Assembly: GCA_040398805.1 (NCBI GenBank)
Contig: JBBATK010000005.1
Location: 67,855 to 131,854 of the forward strand
Direction of reading: 5' to 3'
Source of the DNA: JBBATK01 sp040398805
GTDB taxonomy: Bacteria > Bacteroidota > Ignavibacteria > Kapaibacteriales > NICIL-2
DNA: 64,000 nucleotides
Under the pieces are notes generated by a model, which saw only the letters and a list, made by a program, of their open reading frames with translations, searched no databases and was not told where the DNA came from. This document shows positions 1 to 7,941 of the stretch, one piece after another. The first letter of the stretch is position 1, and each line of letters opens with the position of its first letter. Made by a program: the position numbers and the translations under genes.

Positions 1-68
1 AGAATACCGCATCTGCCGATAAAACCTACATATCGTGACCTCTTGCGCAGGCGACTCGTCGACTCACT

Positions 69-359
69 ATGAACTCATCGTCGGAAACGACTCCGAACAG
101 CAGACTCGCGGTGACCCGGCATCCCCATACCTACTTCAAGGAATTGGCGGAGATGGGAGCGCTGTACGACTTCCTGTTGCAGTACATGGAGGAGGATTTC
201 CGGTCGAACCCGGAATTCCACCGAGAGATGTTGCAGTTGCTCATCGATAACAAGGACGTGTGCGAGCGGGGTGTGGAGGAGGAATACCTTCACCACCTGA
301 GTCAGGCGCTCGATAAATTCATGGAGAAACTCTATCATGCAACAACAGCCAGTATTTAG
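69..359 (+). CDS. hypothetical small protein, 96 aa
   Basis: I do not recognise this protein. It is soluble, acidic and apparently helical, with no signal peptide, Cys motif or membrane segment. The middle is rich in Glu, Leu and Met, as in helical-bundle adaptors. It overlaps the next gene by 23 bases, so the two are probably translationally coupled and may form a complex. The ATG at 69 is the first plausible start; the 68 bases before it show no gene. Frame choice rests on the overlap with a convincing downstream gene and on an ordinary amino-acid composition, unlike the Arg/His-rich opposite-strand frame. Confidence 0.6.
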   Translation: MNSSSETTPNSRLAVTRHPHTYFKELAEMGALYDFLLQYMEEDFRSNPEFHREMLQLLIDNKDVCERGVEEEYLHHLSQALDKFMEKLYHATTASI

Positions 360-1194
360 TAAGGAACTCGTGGAACTGTGCGACCGGGTGAGCAATCAGG
401 CGGACGAGTATGCTGACCTGTTCATGAACGTGCGCCGTCGCACGCTCGAGCTTGATGCGTTGCGGATCGACATGCAGACGTCGCTCGCAAACTTCAAGGG
501 TCAGGCCCAACACGATCTCGATACCAACAAGGCAGCCATCGAATCAGGTCTCAAGCGCTTGTCCGATGACATGGTGTTCGTGCGTAGTGTCTACGCGGAT
601 ATCGATAACATCCGCGAGTTGCGCGACGCTCTCGTGGACTTGCGCGCCACGTTCTACGAGCGCACGGTGGAGATGGACACCGTCATCCATTCCATCCGTA
701 CCTACGTACAGAAAGAGACGGCCAATCAATTCCTCGAGTTCGAACGACGCCTCTCGGCGAAACTCCAAGCCATCGATGCTGCGATAGAAGGCTTCGATGC
801 GCGCCTTCTGAAGATCCAGGATCTGCATCAGTACGAGTTCACCGCACTCAGCGACGACCTTGGTCGATTCAAAGGGAAAGTGTCCGATATCAAGCATCTC
901 GTCGATGCCGCCACCCGCACCTTGAACGAATTGGTGGATACGGCAGACAGGAAGCTGAACGATACCATCCGGCGCACGCTCGGTGATATCGATGCGAAGA
1001 TCCGCAGCAGTTTCGACACGATGACCAACGAGGGTATCCTGAAACAACGTATCGACCGCGTCAAGTTGGAGACGCAGTCTCTCGAGCGCCGGATGAACGA
1101 GTTCGACCGCTCGGTGGTGATTCGTGCGACGGTCGGACTTTGGGTGGGGGCTTTGGCGCTCGTCGGCGTCCTCTTCGTCGCCTTTTTCAAGTGA
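337..1194 (+). CDS. coiled-coil protein with C-terminal membrane anchor, 285 aa
   Basis: The protein is almost entirely charged heptad-like helix (Leu, Ile, Arg, Glu and Asp rich) and ends in a hydrophobic stretch of about 20 residues just before the stop (GLWVGALALVGVLFVAFF). This fits a tail-anchored or single-span coiled-coil protein with most of its mass on one side of the membrane. No enzymatic motif is visible. It is probably co-transcribed with the overlapping 96-aa gene. It converges on the binding-protein gene on the other strand with only six bases between stops and no visible terminator. The function is unknown; a scaffold or envelope-tethering role is only a guess. Confidence 0.7.
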   Translation: MQQQPVFSKELVELCDRVSNQADEYADLFMNVRRRTLELDALRIDMQTSLANFKGQAQHDLDTNKAAIESGLKRLSDDMVFVRSVYADIDNIRELRDALVDLRATFYERTVEMDTVIHSIRTYVQKETANQFLEFERRLSAKLQAIDAAIEGFDARLLKIQDLHQYEFTALSDDLGRFKGKVSDIKHLVDAATRTLNELVDTADRKLNDTIRRTLGDIDAKIRSSFDTMTNEGILKQRIDRVKLETQSLERRMNEFDRSVVIRATVGLWVGALALVGVLFVAFFK

Positions 1195-1200
1195 TTCCGT

Positions 1201-3018
1201 CTACCGTGCGCCGGCAGGATTGAACCATACCTCTCGGTAGGCACGTCGGTCCATGGCGTTGTTCCGCAAGCCCATCACATAGGGTTGCACCAACCGATAA
1301 TCCTCGTCGTAAAACGTCAGAAGGAACGGCGCGTCGTTCATGGCCAATTGCTCGGCCTCTCGGAATAATGTGTTCCTCTCATCCCTATCCGGCGTGGATC
1401 GTGCCTTCTCGAACAAGGCATCGAAAGCGGGATTACGATACCGCGATCCGTTCTGGGGCGAGGGAAGATCGAACGACTCCGGCACCACCTTGCCGTAGAA
1501 CAGACTCAGGAAGGACTCCGGATCCGGATAATCCGCGATCCATCCCAAACGGAAGAACTCCGCCTTGCCATGATCGATGGCATCAAGGTGCTTGGCGAAT
1601 TCCACGATCTTCAGTTTGCAATCCACTCCCAAGTTCTCGATGAGCATGGTCTGAACCGCCTCCGCAATCAGCGTGTTGCGTCCGCCACCCGAGTTCAACT
1701 GCAACGTCACCGGAGGAAAACCCTTGCCGCCCGGATATCCGGCCTCCGCCAGGTACGCACGCGCCTTCACGACATCGTAGTCGTATCCTTCCACTTTGTC
1801 ACTCTGATACCCGGGCATGGTGGGCGGTACCAGGCCGTGAACCGCAGGAGCCGCGGCCTGACCCTTCAGGACGAAGGCGATGATGCGTTTTCTGTCCACA
1901 GCGTAGTTGAAGGCCTTGCGAACACGAGCATCCTTGAACGCTTCGCTCACCGTGAGCATGCCATAGTACTGGGAACTCAGAGCGGTGGCGCGGTTCAAGG
2001 TGAAGCGTCGGAACGCCGGACGCAGTTGCTTGTTCTCATCGACGATGGAGGGGAAGAACTCGGTGGGTATGCGATATGATTCCTCAAGGTTACCCTCGCG
2101 GAACTCGAGCAGTTGGATCTTGTCGTCCTTGATGAACGAGGTCACCACACCGTCCAGATACGGCAACGCATTCCCCCATCGGTCCTTCGCCCAATACTTC
2201 GGATTGCGGACGAGCGCGCATTCGATGTCCGGTGTCCAATGATCGAATTTGAACGGTCCGCTGCCCACCGGATGCTTGAAGAAATCCTCCTTGTAATACT
2301 CCACGGCTTCCCGAGGGACGATACCGGTGGAATTCAGGGCGACCATGTATTCGAATGGACCGAAGGGCTTCTCGAGTTCTATGCGGAAAGTGTATCGGTC
2401 CGGCGCGCTGTATCCGCGGATGCCATTGACAGCGAGTTTTCCGCTCGAGGCCACATCCCGGGTTGCCGCATAGTATTCCTCGGCACCGACCACCTTGCCA
2501 CGGAAGAACTCCGAACTGAGTGTCTTTGCCCGTGCGTCGCAGAGACGTGTGTAGGAGTACACGACGTCCTGCGCCGTCAGCTCTCTGCCGATGCCGCCGG
2601 GAAAACAGGCGTCATCGTGGAACATCACGCCGCGCCGGAGGAAGTACGTATACACCTTGCCGTCCGCCGAGATCTCCCGACGCTCCGCCAACTCGTAGGT
2701 GAGGTTCAGACTGTCGTCGAAGTCCATGAGCTGATCGTAGATCTGCGACGTGATGTGCGATGACGAGACATCGTTCACGCCGGCAGGATCCATGGACCTC
2801 AGGTCGCCGTTTTCGTTGACGCGGTAGACTCCACCATAATACACACCACCCTTGCCCGCCTTGAGGGCGCTCAGATCCACACTGATGCGCTTCTTGCACG
2901 ACATCGTACCGATGCAGAGGAACGCGCCCATGAGCACGAGAAAGAGCCCGAGGTGACGACGATGCGCACCATGCCGGTATTTAGGAGCGAAGGGCGTCAA
3001 GCAACACCTCGCTGACAT
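1201..3018 (-). CDS. ABC transporter substrate-binding protein, family 5 (oligopeptide/dipeptide type)
   Basis: At 605 residues it has the length and landmarks of the extracytoplasmic solute-binding family 5 (OppA/DppA-like). The N-terminal region has a hydrophobic signal ending in Met-Ser-Cys, consistent with a lipoprotein. The ligand-domain sequence includes the family-like stretch HPVGSGPFKFDHW and later ARAYLAEAGYPGGKGFPPVTL. Such proteins capture peptides or similar solutes for an ABC importer, but no permease or ATPase gene lies nearby, so it is an orphan here. The first 38 bases overlap the 3' end of the upstream FeS gene, suggesting one transcript. The next in-frame Met would fall inside the hydrophobic core, so the start at 3018 is preferred. 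The ligand cannot be named from sequence. Confidence 0.88.
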   Translation of the reverse strand: MSARCCLTPFAPKYRHGAHRRHLGLFLVLMGAFLCIGTMSCKKRISVDLSALKAGKGGVYYGGVYRVNENGDLRSMDPAGVNDVSSSHITSQIYDQLMDFDDSLNLTYELAERREISADGKVYTYFLRRGVMFHDDACFPGGIGRELTAQDVVYSYTRLCDARAKTLSSEFFRGKVVGAEEYYAATRDVASSGKLAVNGIRGYSAPDRYTFRIELEKPFGPFEYMVALNSTGIVPREAVEYYKEDFFKHPVGSGPFKFDHWTPDIECALVRNPKYWAKDRWGNALPYLDGVVTSFIKDDKIQLLEFREGNLEESYRIPTEFFPSIVDENKQLRPAFRRFTLNRATALSSQYYGMLTVSEAFKDARVRKAFNYAVDRKRIIAFVLKGQAAAPAVHGLVPPTMPGYQSDKVEGYDYDVVKARAYLAEAGYPGGKGFPPVTLQLNSGGGRNTLIAEAVQTMLIENLGVDCKLKIVEFAKHLDAIDHGKAEFFRLGWIADYPDPESFLSLFYGKVVPESFDLPSPQNGSRYRNPAFDALFEKARSTPDRDERNTLFREAEQLAMNDAPFLLTFYDEDYRLVQPYVMGLRNNAMDRRAYREVWFNPAGAR

Positions 3019-5119
3019 CTCGAACGTGCACGGTCTCCGCCTTGTCCGCCGCCTTCACGCCGTCGGTGATCATGGTGGCGCAGAAGGGACAATTCACGGC
3101 GATGGTGGAGGCACCCGTGGCAAGCAGTTCATTCGTACGATTGATGTTCACGCGCTCGCCGACCATCTCCTCCATGAACATGCGTGCGCCGCCGGCACCG
3201 CAGCAGAAGCCGCGATCCTTGGATCGGGCCACCTCCACCACGTGAAGTCCGGGAACGTTCTCCAGCACCGCTCTGGGCGCTTCGAATTCCTCGTTATAGC
3301 GTCCCAGGTAACAGGAGTCGTGATAGGTGACCGCTTCCGCGGATACGCCCTTGCCGTCGCGCGGCATCACGAGCTTCCCATCGTCGATGAGCGAACGGAT
3401 GAACTGCGTGTGATGCAGCACCGTGTACCAGCCACCGAATTGCGGATAATCGTTCTTGAGCGTGTTCAGGCAGTGAGGACAGGTGGTGACGATGGTATGG
3501 ACATGATAGGCGTTCATGGTCTCTACGTTCATCTTCGTCATCGCATCCGCCAGATACTCGTTCCCCGACCGTCGTGCGGGATCACCCGTGCATCGCTCTT
3601 CCGTTCCAAGAATGCGGAAATTCACGCCGGCCATGTTCATGAGTTCGGCGAACGCCCGCGTCGTCTTCTTCGCACGCTCGTCGTAGCTACCGGCGCAGCC
3701 CACCCAGAAGAGCACGTCCATGGACGGATCCTCGGCTGCCGTCTTGATGTCCAAACCCTCGGTCCATGCCGCACGATCGTCGGCACTCATGCCGCCCCAG
3801 GGCACGGCGTTGTTCTCGATGTTGCTGTAGATGTCGGGAAGCATGGCGGCTTCCTCGTTGAAGGCGGACTCCATCATCGTCATGGAACGGCGCATGCCCA
3901 CGATGGCGGGGACGTGTTCGATATTCACCGGACATTCCTGCATGCACGCACCACAAGTGGTGCACGCCCATAAGGCATCGGGATTCACATAATCCCCGAT
4001 GAGTTTCTTGTTCCATACCGCTTGCTCTTCATCGCTCAGGTTCTCCGTGAAGAACGCCCGCTCTGCCTCGGAGAATTCCGCGGGGTTCTTGCCGGACAAC
4101 ACGCCGCGTGCCGCTTCCTGGTTCTCCGCACGCGAGAACTGATCGGCCACGTCCTGAAGCTTCATGAGCAGCGGACCTTTCTCCATGGTGCGGTTGTTGA
4201 TCTGGATGATGATCTCCCGCGGATCCAACACCTTGCCCGTCTGCTGAGCCGGACACACACTGGTGCAGCGACCGCAATGCGTGCAGGTGTACCCGTCGAA
4301 CAAGGTCTTCCACGAGAAATCCTCGATGTCGCTCACACCGAACTTCACCACGTCGCTCTCCGCTTCGAAATCAATCTTCTCCAGGGTGTTCGGAAAATGC
4401 ACCGGCGAGAAGAACACATTCGGTACCGACGTGAGAACATGAAGGTGTTTGGAGTACGGCAGATAGTTCGTGAAGGCAAGGATGAGGAGGATGTGTATCC
4501 ACCAGGCGGTGTGATAGATAATGGAGAGCGCGGGAGTGGAGACGCCCGAGAGCAGAGTGCCGGAGACGAGGTGCGACAACGGACGGATGGCCCACATGCT
4601 GTCGTGACCGAGAGCCACTTTCGCCGAGTTCTGGAACAGGAGGGAAGTGACGATGCTGGCGATGGTGAGAAGGATGAGCGCGGCCTCCACTTTCTCGTGT
4701 TCCACCTGCAATCTCTTCACCTTCGTCACGTACCGTCGCCAGAGCGACATGACCACGCCAAGGACGATGAAGGCGCAGAAGACGTCGCTGAGCAAGGAGA
4801 AGACGCTATAGACGGGCCCCATCCAGGCGAGTCCCCATGCAGGATGTATGCCCTCGAGCACCGCCTCCGCCGCCGCACTCAAAAGCACGACGAAGCCCCA
4901 GAAGATACCGGCATGGATGGGTCCTGCCTTCTTGTCGCGCAGGATCTTCTTCTGCAGGAGCGCCACGGACACCGTCTGCCGGATTCTCGCACCGATGTTG
5001 TCGAAACGGTTGTCCGGTTTGGCAAAGGCAAGGATGCTGACAAGGCGGGAGACGGAGCGTGCCATGATGCCGACGGCAATGGCAAGGACGACCAGGAAGA
5101 TGTAATTGGAAGTTTCCAT
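2981..5119 (-). CDS. membrane-bound (Fe-S) oxidoreductase, heterodisulfide-reductase-related (ETF:quinone oxidoreductase type)
   Basis: The 712-aa protein has three parts. The N-terminal half (about residues 1-250) carries several hydrophobic segments with His residues resembling a NarI-like quinone-side membrane domain. Next is a ferredoxin-like pair of 4Fe-4S motifs (CTHCGRCTSVCP and CTTCGACMQECP). Last are two CCG domains (CPHC...CYLGR and CCGAGGARM...CPFC) as in HdrD/GlpC-type proteins. This architecture is known for membrane proteins that pass electrons between ETF/acyl-CoA dehydrogenases, or other dithiol donors, and menaquinone. No etfAB is adjacent, so the donor is inferred only by family. 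It overlaps the downstream binding-protein gene. A TATTTTTA element lies just upstream at about 5145-5160 on the minus strand. Confidence 0.88.
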   Translation of the reverse strand: METSNYIFLVVLAIAVGIMARSVSRLVSILAFAKPDNRFDNIGARIRQTVSVALLQKKILRDKKAGPIHAGIFWGFVVLLSAAAEAVLEGIHPAWGLAWMGPVYSVFSLLSDVFCAFIVLGVVMSLWRRYVTKVKRLQVEHEKVEAALILLTIASIVTSLLFQNSAKVALGHDSMWAIRPLSHLVSGTLLSGVSTPALSIIYHTAWWIHILLILAFTNYLPYSKHLHVLTSVPNVFFSPVHFPNTLEKIDFEAESDVVKFGVSDIEDFSWKTLFDGYTCTHCGRCTSVCPAQQTGKVLDPREIIIQINNRTMEKGPLLMKLQDVADQFSRAENQEAARGVLSGKNPAEFSEAERAFFTENLSDEEQAVWNKKLIGDYVNPDALWACTTCGACMQECPVNIEHVPAIVGMRRSMTMMESAFNEEAAMLPDIYSNIENNAVPWGGMSADDRAAWTEGLDIKTAAEDPSMDVLFWVGCAGSYDERAKKTTRAFAELMNMAGVNFRILGTEERCTGDPARRSGNEYLADAMTKMNVETMNAYHVHTIVTTCPHCLNTLKNDYPQFGGWYTVLHHTQFIRSLIDDGKLVMPRDGKGVSAEAVTYHDSCYLGRYNEEFEAPRAVLENVPGLHVVEVARSKDRGFCCGAGGARMFMEEMVGERVNINRTNELLATGASTIAVNCPFCATMITDGVKAADKAETVHVRDVSEVLLDALRS

Positions 5120-5162
5120 GAAAACAGAGTGATGAGCGTGACCGGGAACAGGTAAAAATACC

Positions 5163-6221
5163 TTAGCGAAGGGGATTGCGGAACCGCGGGTTCTGCAAAA
5201 ACTCTTCGTCGGTCAGCGTCAGAAGAAACGCGCGCAGACGACGCTTCTCTGTTTCCGAGAGGTGAAGGGGTCGGATGCGAGAGGTATCCTTGTAGATGAA
5301 CGGATTACCACCCTTATCGTAGTGGTCGATCACCTCGTCCAAGGTGGCGAAGTTCCCCTCGTTCATGTACGGTGCGCTCACGGCAACGTTCCGCAAAGTC
5401 GGCGTCTTGAACTTGCCGATGTCCCGTTCTTTTCCCGTCACGATCGCTCGTCCGCGGTCGTAGTAATGCGCACGAAGGGCCACGGAATGATACTCGTTGT
5501 CGCTCAGGTTGAATCCGCTGTGACACGAGCCGCACTTCGTCCGTTCGCTGAAGAACAATCGCATGCCCTCCTGTTCATCCGAGGTCAAGGCCGACGTTTC
5601 TCCCATGAGGAATCGGTCGTAGCGCGACGAGCCGCTGACCAAGGAACGACAGAACGTGGCGATGGCGTCGACGGCCCTGTCCAGAGTGATGGGTTCCGCC
5701 GGACCGAAGGCATCGCGGAACATGAGCGGATACGTCGTCGAACGCTCCAGGTACGCGCGTACGTCCGCGGTATCAGCATCCATTTCTGCAGATGACGTCA
5801 GCGCAGATCCGATCTGCTGTTCCAGAGTCCCGGCACGACCATCCCAGAACCACGATTCCTGATACGCCGTGTTGACGATGCTCGGCGCGTTCCGGGACCC
5901 GTTCTCGCCGCGCACACCTGTGCTGACGGCTCGCGAGTCGGAGAACCCAAGGGATTGCCGGTGACAGGAAGCGCACGAGACCGTGCCGGTCGATGACAAC
6001 TGCGGATCGTAGAACAGCATCCTGCCAAGAAGGATCTTCGCTTCGGAAGGAATGTTCGTGGAAGGGAAGGGCACCGGAGGGAATCCTGCCGGTTCCACAA
6101 TGGCCGGTCGTTCAGCAGGAATCGTGGATTCACCGCACGATGCCAGACCCAGGACGGTCATCGCCAGGATGACCAACCGTGCGACCGCTGCCGCAAACTG
6201 TTTTTGTGACGCCCCTTTCAT
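5163..6221 (-). CDS. di-haem cytochrome c peroxidase / MauG family lipoprotein
   Basis: From the ATG at 6221 the protein has 352 residues. It begins with a lipoprotein signal whose lipobox LASC places the lipidated Cys at 29. An upstream in-frame start (6284) would put 21 non-signal residues ahead of this and is rejected. Two haem c sites are visible, CASCH (residues 83-87) and CGSCH (230-234), separated by about 145 residues as in bacterial di-haem peroxidases. WFWDGRAGTLEQQ is a typical family segment. The likely role is periplasmic reduction of hydrogen peroxide with electrons from a c-type cytochrome, though MauG-like oxidases share the fold. It is divergent from the aminotransferase gene. 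Confidence 0.92.
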   Translation of the reverse strand: MKGASQKQFAAAVARLVILAMTVLGLASCGESTIPAERPAIVEPAGFPPVPFPSTNIPSEAKILLGRMLFYDPQLSSTGTVSCASCHRQSLGFSDSRAVSTGVRGENGSRNAPSIVNTAYQESWFWDGRAGTLEQQIGSALTSSAEMDADTADVRAYLERSTTYPLMFRDAFGPAEPITLDRAVDAIATFCRSLVSGSSRYDRFLMGETSALTSDEQEGMRLFFSERTKCGSCHSGFNLSDNEYHSVALRAHYYDRGRAIVTGKERDIGKFKTPTLRNVAVSAPYMNEGNFATLDEVIDHYDKGGNPFIYKDTSRIRPLHLSETEKRRLRAFLLTLTDEEFLQNPRFRNPLR

Positions 6222-6286
6222 GAGGTCAAGATAGGCAGCGAGGTTTTGAACATGAAAAGAAATTCCCCTCGGCGAACGGACCATCG

Positions 6287-6294
6287 TAGTTTTG
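6287..6294 (+). promoter_or_regulatory. promoter-like TAGTTTTG element
   Basis: This is an exact match to the Bacteroidota -7 consensus TAnnTTTG, 35 bases before the aminotransferase start chosen at 6330. The same octamer recurs before kup (13003) and the SDR at 53522. It also argues against a start at 6246, upstream of this element. Confidence 0.55.
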
Positions 6295-6329
6295 TATCAC
6301 CCTTTCACACCGACGAATTCCGAGACAGC

Positions 6330-7505
6330 ATGATGACGGTACCTTTGCTCGATTTGAAACTTCAATACGCCACCATCAAAGAGGAGTGCGAGCAGACGCT
6401 CTCTCGCCTGGCGGCCTCTCAGGCGCTCATTCTGGGACAAGAGACGACGAAGCTGGAGAAGGACCTGGCGGAGTATTGCGGATGCGCCTACGCTTTGGGC
6501 GTTTCCAGCGGAACCGATGCTCTTCTCATGGCCCTCATGGCCTTGGATCTCGAGCCGGGTGACGAAATCATCGTGCCCACGTATTCCTTCTTCGCCACCG
6601 CCGGGGTGGTGACACGCCTTCGCGCCGTTCCCGTGTTCGTGGACAGCGATCTGGTGAGTTGCACCATCGATCCCGCAGGAGTGGAGAAAGCCATCACGTC
6701 CCGTACCCGCGCCATCATGCCCGTCCATCTGTACGGTCAAAGCGCGGATATGACGGAGTTGTTACGCATCAGTGCCGAGCATGGCATTCCGCTTATCGAG
6801 GATGCCGCGCAGGCGCTCGGCACACAATACCGACACGGCGAGAAGGTAGGGTCCATGGGTTTGATGGGGTGCTATTCCTTCTATCCGACGAAGAACCTTG
6901 GTGCCTTCGGCGATGCCGGACTCATCACGACGAACGATGACGCGCTGTATGTGAAGCTGAAGCAGATGCGGAACCACGGCATGGAGCCGAGGTATTACCA
7001 CAAGTTCGTCGGAGGGAATTTCCGTATCGACGAGATCCAATCCGGTGTCCTGAATGTGAAGTTCCCGCACCTCGAATCATGGCACGCCGCCCGACGTCGC
7101 AACGCCGCCCTGTACCGCACCGCCTTCCTGGAGAAAGGGCTGGCGACGGACGAAGGCGTGACGACCTTCAGTGCGAACGATCGAGTGCGTCTGCCGAAAG
7201 CCGTCTACAAGAGCGATGATGTGGTGAACCATCACATCTACAATCAGTACGTGATCCATGTGGAGAAACGCGACGAGCTCCGTGCCTTCCTTTCCTCCAA
7301 AGGCATCGGTTCGGAGATCTATTATCCCGTGCCGTTCCACCGGCAGGAGTGCTTCCGGTATCTGAACCCGCGGGACGAGGAGTATCCGAATGCCAACCGG
7401 TTGGCCGCAGAGACTCTGGCTTTGCCGATCTTCCCCGAGCTGAAGTCCGAGCAAATCGCCTACGTCGTGGAGTGTATCGCGGAGTTCATGACGTCCGCAT
7501 CCTGA
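6330..7505 (+). CDS. DegT/DnrJ/EryC1/StrS family PLP-dependent aminotransferase
   Basis: At 391 residues this has full family length. The N-terminus (VPLLDLKLQY), GVSSGTDALLMAL, EDAAQALG and the PLP-lysine region FYPTKNLGAFGDAG are all typical of sugar aminotransferases of the DegT fold. They transfer an amino group, usually from glutamate, to keto-sugar nucleotides for surface polysaccharide synthesis. Start: two adjacent ATGs at 6330 and 6333 precede the conserved N-terminus; a longer frame from 6246 would begin upstream of a promoter-like element. No other sugar-nucleotide genes flank it, so the substrate cannot be assigned. Confidence 0.92.
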   Translation: MMTVPLLDLKLQYATIKEECEQTLSRLAASQALILGQETTKLEKDLAEYCGCAYALGVSSGTDALLMALMALDLEPGDEIIVPTYSFFATAGVVTRLRAVPVFVDSDLVSCTIDPAGVEKAITSRTRAIMPVHLYGQSADMTELLRISAEHGIPLIEDAAQALGTQYRHGEKVGSMGLMGCYSFYPTKNLGAFGDAGLITTNDDALYVKLKQMRNHGMEPRYYHKFVGGNFRIDEIQSGVLNVKFPHLESWHAARRRNAALYRTAFLEKGLATDEGVTTFSANDRVRLPKAVYKSDDVVNHHIYNQYVIHVEKRDELRAFLSSKGIGSEIYYPVPFHRQECFRYLNPRDEEYPNANRLAAETLALPIFPELKSEQIAYVVECIAEFMTSAS

Positions 7506-7644
7506 TCCACGTCGCAGCGGATGTTGGAGACGGACCTCTGTCCTTTCCCGCACATCACGAGTGTCGTAGTCCGACGGCCGCGTTGCTGTTAATCGTGGAA
7601 AATGGTAGGTTGCAACAGGTGTTTCACTTGTCTTCAGGCTCAAT

Positions 7645-7860
7645 ATGGGTATCATTCAACACAACATCTCTTCGGCAGAGCGCGTGATGCGCATCATTGG
7701 CGCATTGGCAATCCTAGTGCTGTATTCTCAGGGCATCCTGGACGGGACGACGGCGACCGTCCTTCTGGTCCTGGCCATCCTCCTTGTCCTTACCAGCGCC
7801 GTGAACTTCTGTCCGGCATACCGCATTCTCGGTATCGACCGCTGGGTGAAAAAAGGGTGA
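7645..7860 (+). CDS. small DUF2892-type inner-membrane protein, 71 aa
   Basis: The N-terminal NISSAERVMRIIGALAIL and the C-terminal NFCPAYRILGI with two hydrophobic segments between them match the YgaP-tail/DUF2892 family of small membrane proteins. In YgaP this domain anchors a rhodanese, but here it stands alone and no rhodanese is adjacent. The Cys in FCPAY is conserved in the family. The precise function is unknown. A longer frame from 7602 in another phase is not convincing. Confidence 0.8.
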   Translation: MGIIQHNISSAERVMRIIGALAILVLYSQGILDGTTATVLLVLAILLVLTSAVNFCPAYRILGIDRWVKKG

Positions 7861-7905
7861 TTTCCCACCTCCGCTCCTACACGCAACCGCCGCGGTAAAC
7901 GTGTC

Positions 7906-7913
7906 TATCTTTG
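7906..7913 (+). promoter_or_regulatory. promoter-like TATCTTTG element
   Basis: Exact match to TAnnTTTG, 36 bases before the ATG of the Lon-like protease at 7942, a spacing similar to the 6287 element. Confidence 0.5.
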
Positions 7914-7941
7914 TGCGTATCACCACTGAAGACAGGACACC

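Noticed and set aside
4022..5155. 377-codon plus-strand frame inside the FeS oxidoreductase
   Set aside because: Arg/His-rich shadow; the minus-strand gene has Cys motifs and membrane segments.
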